DNA of 64,000 nt, taken from the NCBI RefSeq assembly GCF_905475465.1, contig NC_062246.1, forward strand, positions 3,188,001 through 3,252,000, written 5' to 3'. The notes beneath the pieces were generated by a model. The model searched no databases. It worked only from the letters and a program-made list of their open reading frames with translations, and was not told where the DNA came from. Of the stretch, positions 55,165-64,000 are shown in pieces (the first letter of the stretch is position 1; every line of letters begins with the position of its first letter). The position numbers and the translations under genes were made by a program. Origin of the DNA: Pieris napi (Eukaryota > Arthropoda > Insecta > Lepidoptera > Pieridae).

Positions 55165-55345
55165 CAAAAGTCAAAATCATTTATTCATATAGGTAACACA
55201 ATGTACACTGAACGTCAAATGCTTCATATATCAATGCTGTATGAAATGCTTCTAATTTTAACTGCCAGTTCTCAAATCAAGGGCGTAGAACGGAAGAGAA
55301 TAACTGGCAATAAACTCTCCGCCACTCTTTTTAATCCATAAAAGT
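55165..55345 (-). repeat. AATAAATGATTTTGAC-family repeat, truncated copy
   Basis: AAAAGTCAAAATCATTTATT through TGCCAGTTCTCAAATCAAGG, CGTAGAACGGAAGAG and CTGGCAATAAACTCTCCGCC, then lost. Confidence 0.75.
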
Positions 55346-55897
55346 AAAGTAATGATAGTCGTGGATAACAAGAGGCTTTAAGTTACGTTTAAATTAAGTT
55401 AGTCAAATGATGTTAATTATTTTTAAGTTTGAATTATTGAATTATGATCTCAAATAACGTTAGAGCAAGTTGGTTATTCAAAAACAATTTTACATAATAA
55501 TGTCATTATCGAGATTAAACAGGTCACAAGAGCCCGTAAAGTGGACAATGTTTATTCATTATAATTACATACTCCGACCTCTGTTTGGAAAGTTTTTGTA
55601 ATATCATTTTTACAGCTTCACATCTCATTATCTTTAAGTGGGACGCATTTCATCGTGAAATTGCTAGGCTTCTGGGTAACGTATCATTGTTTTTTTTTAT
55701 TGTAAACACTGATAACACTAAAGTATAAAGCGTTACATTGGAAATGCGAAATCGTTTCAAGTCCTTTTCAGAAATTGTAGTGAGCGAAACAATTTGTAGT
55801 ATTAAAATTTACGGATAACTATTCGATTAAACTTAGAGTTAGTTGTAATTTGAAAAATCCGCGATTGGTATTTACAATATTTTGCGAATGAAATTAA
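55346..55897. other. AT-rich intergenic sequence
   Basis: No feature seen. Confidence 0.4.
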
Positions 55898-55970
55898 CTG
55901 GCGCTACAACCTTTTTAGGTTTGTGCCTCAGATTTATGTATCTGTTTCATGGTCATTTGTCAATCTAATA
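55898..55970 (-). mobile_element. Metulj-like SINE 3'-end fragment
   Basis: CTGGCGCTACAACCTTTTTA, GGTTTGTGCCTCAGATTTAT and TCATTTGTCAATCTAATA match the 3' quarter, reverse orientation. Confidence 0.75.
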
Positions 55971-56712
55971 TATATGTCGTCTAGGCAATCATAATATAGA
56001 TTTCGGATCTAACTTTACAAAAGAGAAACCAAACAACGTATGTAAAAACGAGTCAATTTATAATAAGGTCGTACCTTTCGGATAAGGTTAAGCTCCATCA
56101 AATTCACTTGTTTCGCCTTCATTAAAGCTAATACAAAGATCAAATAAAAATGTTATATCATGAAAATGTTATGGCAAATGTACCTAATGTTCAATAAATC
56201 ATATAATGTTTATTATCCATTAAAGCTTTAGGGTATTTCTCCTAAATGTTTTCTTTACAAACAGTCATTGAATTTTATTTACATAATCCTGTATTATATG
56301 AATGTATTGGTATGTATTTTTATGATATTTTTCGAGACGTTTACTGTAAATTGTATAAAACATTACCAGAAGACCGGAATTCATTCAATTTATCAATTGT
56401 CGTGGATAAGGGTATCGACAAATATAATTGTAATAGATCACACTTTCAATACACACAGTAATATGCCTAACTGAGTTCAACAAACAATGAAAAAATTCCC
56501 TCAAGCAGGTGTGTAGAGGATGTGGTGAGGCCCTTCCTTATAAGAAAACCTCAGTCTTTCACACACTCCAAAGTCTCCAAAACCTCCAAAGGGACACGGG
56601 CTTTTCCGACATAGGGCCCCATTCAGGATTTTTGACACTCTCATTTAACAAAGTCTGTAAATAAAATAAATAAATAATATTCTTCAAGCATCTAATCAGC
56701 GTCTGTTACAAA
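55971..56712. other. AT-rich intergenic sequence
   Basis: Overlapping frames at 56246-56474 look random. A patch at 56510-56640 (GGGACACGGGCTTTTCCGAC) is slightly GC-richer and unassigned. Confidence 0.35.
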
Positions 56713-56935
56713 TCTTTATATATATATAATTCTTCTGTGAGTAAGTATGTCACTGAACTTCTCTCAAACGACTGGACCGATTTTGATGAAATTTTTTGTG
56801 TGTGTTCAAGGGGATCTGGGAATGGTTTAGATTCACAAATCAGCCCGCCAGATGGCGCTGCAGTCGGTATTTTCATACTTTGCTTTACTAATTGCTTGAA
56901 ATATCATGCAGGACAACGTCTGTCGGGTCCACTAT
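56713..56935 (+). mobile_element. Short non-autonomous Helitron, 223 bp
   Basis: A|TCTTTATATATATATAATTC at the 5' end. GACTGGACCGATTTTGATG lies in the body. The 3' block GGACAACGTCTGTCGGGTCC is identical to the 16966-17439 element and is followed by ACTAT|T, where CTAG has become CTAT. The rest of the interior differs from the longer element. Confidence 0.78.
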
Positions 56936-58269
56936 TATACCTATATAATTGTCCATAATTGTCAATAACATTGAAACAAAATTAATTATATGTTAATTAT
57001 ATACCTTTGAATAATAACGAGACAATATAGTCGTACATTTGGTCAATTACAATTCTAGTTACAAAGCAAAATCTAATTTTTCCCTGCACTCGACTAATAG
57101 AGTAGAACTTCTAATTCGCTTTAAACCAGTTTTAATACCATCCATTTACTGCATCTCGTACAGTTGATAATAAAAAGTAATACATTGAGACCGCACGTAG
57201 CATTTGAAAGAGCCATAACGGTAGAGTTCATACTATATATGTAGAATCGCCATTAGCTTCTATCCAAGCATTGTCCGATCGTTTTATTATGTGAATTCGA
57301 ATCTTTTTCGCTGTATTGGATATTTGACGTTTCCAACGTGACTACGTAAAAATCTGGTTAAGTTATAGCGTACTGTGGTTAGGGTAATGGCAAAACGAAA
57401 CGTTTTGTTTTTATTGTTCAACATTTGAATTTAATTAGGGTTTGGAATTATTTGTATTCCAATAGCCACCCCGAAATCACTTTACCTATTAGGAAAGGCG
57501 ATATTAGATATTGAATCTTTAATAAACCTTCTCAAAACTATTAATGTTTTACTAAGTTGAAATCAAGAAAGGCTTAAGCTTAAATACTTAAGCGCGTGGA
57601 ATGAACCAAGTATACTAAGACACGAAGTTGGTATATACACAAATAAAAAGGAAAAACACATAAAGTAAAAAAGTGTCTTGGACTACAATATAATAACTAT
57701 AATAGTTAAAAAAAACTAAAATGACTATTAAATTATAAAAATAGCCTTATTAAACGTTTAACTGTTAATTGGTATAACCGTTTTACTTTTAACAGACTCA
57801 ACATACATATTTTTGTCTAGAGAAAAAATTAACTATGGAGTTACCTTCATAAATCATTACATTCCACTTTTATTAGACGAAATTTAGGACAAGTTAATAA
57901 TGAAAGAACATTTTTAATTCTAAAACCTAAATACATATACTTTGTACAATAATAAATTCCTGTATGTATGTGGTTTTGAGCGCTTTCATCAAAACTGAAG
58001 AAAACCACATAACTTTCAGCCAACATAATTTGACTAATGTATGAGATTTATTTTCTCTATTCACATAAATACTGTAGGTACTCTTTTATTTCTTCTTTTT
58101 ACTTTCATTATTTACTATGAAGTATACGTTTGGGAAGGAAGTTTTTCAGTTTTTATTAAAAAGAGTGAATAATATAGAATTCTATAGAAGAATAGTCGTT
58201 TGATCGTGCGACTTACATTCATGAGGTCGTAAATGCCTATTTAACACAGTTTCAGTTTGGTCACCTAGT
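56936..58269. other. AT-rich intergenic sequence
   Basis: No feature seen. Confidence 0.4.
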
Positions 58270-58940
58270 TACACTGTGCACAAAGAAAAAATTTAAAAGA
58301 TCCAAAAAGACTTTATAAAATGTATCTCCTACAAGACCTATAATAAGTTTTAATACATATAAAGAACATTTTAAAATTAATACTTTAGACTCTCGACGAA
58401 AACAATATGATTTAATGCTACTCCATGACATCATCTCAAATAAAATAAATTGCAGCTCCCTTCTAGAAAAATTACCCTTCCATGCTCCAGCCTACCAGAC
58501 TCGTAATTGTGCTTTGTTTCATGTTCCTCATATCAACACTAACTACGCAAAGAACTCAGTTTTATATCGCGCAGCCCGGACATACAACGACCAATATTTA
58601 AGCATTGACTTGTTTAAGCTATCGCGGAATATGCTTAAAAGAAGCATTAAGAATATCCATAGCGCAAAATCACCTGCATCATGAACATACCCACCTACAT
58701 ACACACCTTCACGTACTTACCCTCACTTTTACACCATCATACAGCACAACCAAATCAGGTACCACTTAGATAAACGTATTGAATAGTTTTTATTTGTTTG
58801 TTTCCTTTTATACATTTTTGAACCTTTTTGTAGTTAAATGTATTATTATGTATTCCATATTTGGCTGTATTTTCAATCTAACTGTTTGTTATTATATATA
58901 ATTTATGTTAGCTGTAGGTTTACAAAATAAAATAAAAAAC
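58270..58940 (+). pseudogene. CR1/Jockey-type LINE C-terminal fragment with frameshift and 3' UTR
   Basis: From about 58340 the frame reads YKEHFKINTLDSRRKQYDLM, LLHDIISNKINCSSLLEKL, HINTNYAKNSVLYRAARTYN and LSRNMLKRSIKNI, then a stop at 58684. This is the RR..D...LYxIINxxID..LL..I...R...YN pattern at the C-terminus of LINE reverse transcriptases. A second frame upstream (QKDFIKCISYKTYN, about 58300-58345) looks like the preceding part, separated by a frameshift. The AT-rich 3' UTR runs to an AATAAAATAAAAAAC end near 58940. 5'-truncated, inactive. Confidence 0.68.
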
Positions 58941-58958
58941 ACGTATAGTAAATCAAAA

Positions 58959-58986
58959 CATCGTGAGGAAACCGACATGCCTCAGT
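58959..58986 (+). mobile_element. Tiny Metulj-like SINE fragment
   Basis: AACATCGTGAGGAAACCGAC and ATGCCT match the middle of the SINE; nothing else of it remains. Confidence 0.5.
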
Positions 58987-61470
58987 CAACAAAATCATAC
59001 TTCTTAATCGCGTATCCATCTCTCTTCTTTCAGGAATGTTTCAATTTAGTATTGATAGAATTCGACTCATTGTATATCTATACAAAAACTTAACACAGGA
59101 TACAATATATCTGCTCCACCGAACTTCGTTTCACATTAATATGTTATTTTTATACTAAGTCAACTTTTTTGTAGATACTTACCAACAACTACCCCATAGA
59201 GCTTTTTTGCTCTTCCGGAATAACAACTTTTTCATATTCTTCCAATTTTTCTCTTCATAAAAATTTTCCTCAGAGTTCAAGGAATTACTCGAAACTCACA
59301 AAAAAAATACTCGAATTGGTCCAGCCGTCTTAGACTTTTACGCTCAGCAACATATTTTGAGATTAATTTTACTCTTTACATATATAATTTAACAGTTATA
59401 CCTTACATTATATTAAAAATTAAATTAATAAATTCACGTTGAATGAGTCATTATTCAAATAGTGTGTTCAAAATCATGTTACAAATGTCTCTACGTGTAA
59501 TAGAATCGTTAGCCCTTTTCGACTATTCTATGAAACATATATTCATGAATACTGTGCCCTCCGCATTGCACTAAGTGCCATCCTGTCCCATTTTCGGGAC
59601 CATTTCGTTATACCATAGCCGTTTCCATTATTGGAGACTATCTAATGAACACAAATGACTCAGAAGCGCCAAACTAAATGATTCTCCCTCGTACCGGCCA
59701 CCCGTTACATAACTAACGATATTAAGTTATTTAATAGGGACTTTGTCGGAAATTGTGACAAAATTTACGCCGTCATATTATGCAATGGCTGGAAAAAGTA
59801 TGATTAACGTGTGGGTTGCTTTGATAAAAAGTTATAGATGAAAATAAGTTTTCATTTTTCTAAAATTTAACTGTTAAGATAATGCACATACTTTTTTTTA
59901 TTGAGAAAAAGCTTGCCAACGCTCAGCACACTGGCACATTGGTAAAAACAAACACAAAATACAATTTTTAATGTGACAAACACTTAAAGGTAAACATGAC
60001 ATACATATAGAGATCATAACCTATTATAGAGAACGATATACTTCGTTTGAAGGTAATATTTTTGTGAAAAGTATTTGATTATTAAGTACCGTTTAACGTA
60101 ATAAAATTTGGCCTCAGTCTATATTTTATAAAAATGGATTAGCAATAAAACGATTCCGTGGCTGAGTACAGGACTCGATTCCCAATATAGTAATCTTTAT
60201 TTTATGTTCAAACATACAGAATGTAATGTAATCGGAGATATCGAAGAAAATCACATTATATTTACTTTGAATTCATACATACACACTATACGGTCAGGTG
60301 TGAAATGATGTTTGAGGTGAGTGAAATTTTGTGTACATACACACCATCTCAGCAGGTTCATAAACAATTCATTGAAACCCTTGTATTTTGTAGTTATTCT
60401 TTTGTTTTATTTTGCATCCTACACATTGGCTGAATAACCTTAATACCTTCTCTTTTTACTTTATACATTTAACTTAATCAATATACGAATGTAAATTCTG
60501 AACTAATTTCGCTTTATGGTAAAATGTTATGAAAAGTTCAACTATTATTTTCATCGAATACCAATGAAAATGTATCAAATAGATTCAATTTACTAATCCC
60601 ATCTCATCGAGCTTGAACCCTTGCTGGAGATAATAAACTTAATATTCTCAAATTATTGATTGGAATACGACTCCATGGTAACACCCAATTATTGTTACTA
60701 TCATAGATTGGTTAAGGCTTTTCTGAAAGGAGATATTATATAACTTTTATGTGTTGAGTTTATTTTTTGAAAATGATTATCAATTATCTTGAATGTATTA
60801 ATATATTTCTTTATTTTTGCGAGTATGTAATAGGAAAGGTGATATGATCAAAATATTATAATCTCTTTCTAATCGGACTTTAAAATAAACCGACGTTTTC
60901 AATTTATCGTGTATTTTTTTTAATCACGAAGAAACAAATACATAAACTATTATTAATTCTGTATAATTGTGATATTAATGATCAAGCTGAAATTAAACTT
61001 CATTAAATTGATTACATTTCAAAATTTTTTGACTAACTTGAATCCTTCAACTCTTATTTACTGAAGATGTAAGGTAATCTTTATTTAATGAGTAGGTTGG
61101 TAAATTACATACAAACATTACACTTTATGGTAAATAACATTACACTATTTGTTTCCCCGAGAATCAAATCTGAGTTATACGCCATAGACTAAGTCAGTGG
61201 CGGTAAAACTTATCAAATTAAAAAACATTTTGTAAGATTCGTGTCTCATAACTAAAACACTTGGCTTAATAGCTTACCAGTAAAGCTTAGAAGTAAAGAC
61301 CAACAATATTTATCGTTAAAACTTTCAACTAAAAAGCTCTTATATTTCTTTAAAACCAATACGTAACAATGCTTGAAACAAAGCTTTGAATCTCATATCT
61401 CACATTACATTTGATATCAAGCTGCAGCATACAACGTATAGTCTCTTATCAATCACGATTTCTATACCTC
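58987..61470. other. AT-rich intergenic sequence
   Basis: 59318-59345 repeats a Helitron-like phrase (GAATTGGTCCAGCCGTCTTA). No gene seen. Confidence 0.35.
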
Positions 61471-61685
61471 GGGTGCAGTCGGCTACGATCGGCTCTGATC
61501 GGAGCCGCGTAGCCGGTTGAGCTTGCAGTGTAAGCTTATCGCTGTGAGAACCGCACGTGCGAGGCGCTACGGCACACAAAGCTTTCGTTCGCGTCGTAGC
61601 AAGTCTACGATAAGTTGAAGTGCTTAGGTGTTAACGTGATCGCTACGTTATTGGGATTGTTCCTTTGAATTTTTTTTATTATATG
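61471..61685 (+). promoter_or_regulatory. GC-rich island with hairpin and downstream splice donor: candidate promoter/first exon
   Basis: A CpG-rich block in strongly AT-rich DNA. A 14-bp stem with a 2-nt bulge (CGGCTAC...GTAGCCG outer, GGCTC...GAGCC inner, 61480-61515) opens it. GAACCGCACGTGCGAGGCGC and CGTTCGCGTCGTAGC follow. It ends ATATG|GTAAGC at 61685, a good 5' splice site with an ATG touching it. This fits a promoter and 5' exon of a gene whose body lies right of the window. A MITE with a GC core is the main alternative; no second copy is present here. Confidence 0.3.
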
Positions 61686-62397
61686 GTAAGCTAAATTAAT
61701 TAATTTAAATTGAAACGCGCAGGAAAAAATATTGTGTTTAAATTAAAAAATAAATTTAGGGTAAGTATTCAACGCAGATATAACAGTGAAGAACCACTTC
61801 TCAATTAATTACATAAAGTTCCGCCAAATACATTCAAAGCTTTGCTTTACATTTCGGTATTTTACATTTCTTTTCATTTTTAATTTTACGCTCCTTATTA
61901 AATAATTTTTGAGTTCTATTTCTTTTGTTGCTTTAATAAGATGACCGGAACAAGATGTTTTATTTAACGAGAATCTTTCCGTAACGGTGTTTGTTTTATT
62001 TAAATAAAATACAACGTTAATTTATACTGCGTCGATATGCCTTTACCAAATTTTCAACCTTCATATTATATGTATGTGTATAAAAAGATACTATTAAACG
62101 TTCAACAGACACATAATTAAATTTTAATTATATTTTTGGTTAATTACTTTATTTGGACTCAATAATATTTCATACAAATTTATTTTAATAACTTTAATGA
62201 ACGAACCTTTCATTACAGTGACTAACCACATCAAAAGAGAAACAGCATATATATATATTATTTAAAATAAAATTGCATAATATATCACCTTGTGCCAAAT
62301 TATTAAAGGTTTCAATTTGTATGGCATTATACTACACGTAATAGCTTTTAAATTCGGATTCACTTATTAAAACATGTTTTATTATATCTGAGCTATG
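61686..62397. other. AT-rich intergenic or intronic sequence
   Basis: No feature seen. Confidence 0.35.
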
Positions 62398-62605
62398 GCC
62401 ATGCCTCCTGCTGATAGAGGACACATTTTTATTTTCAATTAATTTTATTATTATTAATTAACTATTTCTTACTTAAGAAGTCACGTGGAAAATGGTGTAA
62501 TGGTTGCAGCTCCTTACCATCATTGTATAAAACAAAAAACTTGGCGACTAAAAAGAGTGGCGGAAAAATAATTTCAAGTTCTTCTCTTCCGTTCTACGCC
62601 CTATT
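62398..62605 (+). repeat. AATAAATGATTTTGAC-family repeat, opposite orientation
   Basis: GCCATGCCTCCTGCTGATAG, GGTTGCAGCTCCTTACCATC, ACAAAAAACTTGGCGACTAA, AAAGAGTGGCGG and TTCTCTTCCGTTCTACGCCC are the reverse complement of 49429-49735. The 3' terminus with AATAAATGATTTTGAC is missing. Confidence 0.72.
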
Positions 62606-63206
62606 TGATGGTGGATGATTGATTTCTGGAGCGGTATCTTGATTTTTAATTCTTAATATTTCCTATTTCCGAAAATCGTATTTTAGTAAGTCTTTAGATA
62701 ATTAAATCAAATAAATCGTACATCTTCATAAAATGCATCTATTATCATCTTCAACATCATACCTAAAAAAGATTACATAATATAGTGGTTACTAGAAAAA
62801 GTAGTTTAGTTAAAAGATCCATATAAATTGCATAGCAAAAGTTTTGCTACTTCATGTAAATATACAATTTAAATTCATTTACAAACATAATAAAGCAGAG
62901 TTAATGCAATAACCATTTCCACAAGTGTACTCAAATAATACCAATCGAATTCTCTTCATTTATCTGAAGTAAATTTAATTGGTGAAAATCAGTTTTCATT
63001 AGCTTCCTCGATGTTTATAACTGATTGAATTAATCAGTTCAAATTTACTTGTAATGTGGTTTTTATCATATGACAATATTAATATCGGATCATTTCTTAC
63101 TATTATTTCTATATTTTGAACAATGCACACTGAATCTTTAAACTAAAGGTAGCTTATTAGTTTACCAATTCCAAACGATACATAAAGATAGATAAAATGA
63201 AATAAA
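62606..63206. other. AT-rich intergenic sequence
   Basis: No feature seen. Confidence 0.4.
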
Positions 63207-63487
63207 CCAGCCTCGCTACATCCTTTTTAGGTCTGGGGCTCAGATTTCTGTTTCTGTTTCATGATCGTACGCCAATTTAATAGGCAAGTAGCCTCCTGTG
63301 CCTGACACACGCCGTCGACTTTTTGGGTCTAAGACAAGCCGGTTTCCACACGAAGTTTTCCTTCACTTCACACACACAATGTTAAATGCGCACATAGAAA
63401 GAATGTCATTGGTGCACAGCTGGGGATCAAAGCTACGACCTCAAGGATGAGACTTGGACGCTGAAGCCACTAGGCCAACACTGCTCT
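63207..63487 (-). mobile_element. Metulj-like SINE, near-complete copy
   Basis: TTTAGGTCTGGGGCTCAGAT, CTGTTTCATGATCGTACGCC, GCCTGACACACGCCGTCGAC, AAGCCGGTTTCCACACGAAG, GGTGCACAGCTGGGGATCAA and GAAGCCACTAGGCCAACACT cover body, B box and A box in reverse. The B box is damaged (GGGGATCAAAGC for GGGGATCGAACC). Confidence 0.88.
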
Positions 63488-63708
63488 CTGCCTACCCTAA
63501 AGACTGGACATATTACAATGTGTACCTAATAAATTCTACCTATTGCAAACTTAATATAAAAAAAATAATATTATTAAATAAAATATATAAAAAAGATGTT
63601 TTTAGGATTGAAGTTCTTTAACAGCGTATGTTCAATTTTTTACGCAGAAGTAGAGATCGTAAACCGAATAAATTATTATATGGACATAATCGAACTTAAG
63701 ATCTTGAT
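63488..63708. other. AT-rich intergenic sequence
   Basis: No feature seen. Confidence 0.4.
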
Positions 63709-63930
63709 TAACTGTACGTACTACCCCACGGTGCTACCAGCAATTGTCCAGTTGAAGCAGGACACGGTGACATAAGCCTCGCCCGCATACCGCCACGCAA
63801 TCAAACGTTTAAGCCACGGCCCTTCACGGCAATTCATGATGTGAAATTAATCTTGGTACAGCTGGACCCGTGGGTATATACCCACATCGGCCCATTCGCC
63901 CTGGTAGTGGGGAAGGTATGATTTTGGGGT
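63709..63930. other. GC-rich, coding-like segment at the right edge, unidentified
   Basis: Clearly GC-richer than its surroundings. The plus strand has a stop-free frame from about 63709 to a TGA near 63920 (HGATSNCPVEAGHGD, IHDVKLILVQLDPWVYTHI). The minus strand has an ATG frame of 38 codons (63837-63721: NCREGPWLKRLIAWRYAGEA, ending WTIAGSTVG). It looks like a retroelement or transposon segment continuing past the window, but I cannot name it. Confidence 0.3.
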
Positions 63931-64000
63931 TTCGTGGAACATGTATTACCATTAATCCGTGGACGCCGATTGATACATTTTAAATATCAGTTTCACCTAT

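Noticed and set aside
56737..56958. 73-codon plus-strand gene
   Set aside because: Falls inside the 223-bp Helitron and ends at its terminus.
1..64000. CRISPR array, operon, riboswitch, phage or plasmid features
   Set aside because: Nothing of the kind is visible; spliced exons, SINEs and LINEs show a eukaryotic nuclear sequence.

Overview
This window is nuclear DNA from a lepidopteran insect, most probably a butterfly. The evidence is an AT-rich background, short-intron coding exons, a Tret1-like sugar transporter of insect type, and a dense load of lepidopteran repeats. These include tRNA-derived SINEs of the Metulj type, RTE-like and CR1/Jockey-like LINEs, non-autonomous Helitrons with A|TC...CTAG|T ends, and TIR-bearing MITEs. 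No bacterial, viral or organellar segment was seen. Repeat family names come from recalled consensus features, not from a database search.

Layout. 1-2162: 3' part of an RTE-like LINE that enters from the left edge with an open reading frame. 2163-16300: mostly intergenic, holding a decayed LINE 3' end (3231-3675), two copies of a second tRNA-derived SINE (5799-6058, 10741-10980), several Metulj-like SINEs, and copies of two other dispersed repeats (one marked by CAGGAGGCTCACCTGATG, one ending in AATAAATGATTTTGAC). 16300-31400: an unidentified 113-codon open frame beside a complete 474-bp Helitron, three TIR MITEs (one family present in both orientations), a possible terminal exon on the minus strand (26847-27040), and an intact SINE with target duplication (29604-29869). 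31400-36190: an essentially full-length CR1/Jockey-type non-LTR retrotransposon on the minus strand with both ORFs open. 36900-40400: a mariner-type MITE and a 71-nt hairpin that looks like a microRNA precursor. 42690-44860: the only clear host gene, a six-exon Tret1-like transporter of the major facilitator superfamily on the plus strand. 44900-64000: a gene-poor tract with repeats, two LINE 3' fragments, a second small Helitron, a foldback MITE, a candidate first coding exon (50135-50201) and two GC-rich islands (61471-61685, 63709-63930) that may mark a promoter or coding-like DNA.

The genes do not form a pathway: one transporter gene sits in a repeat-rich intergenic landscape. The most useful second looks are the in-frame TAG at the start of the transporter, the intact two-ORF retrotransposon, the miRNA-like hairpin at 40325-40395, and the candidate exons that no repeat explains.
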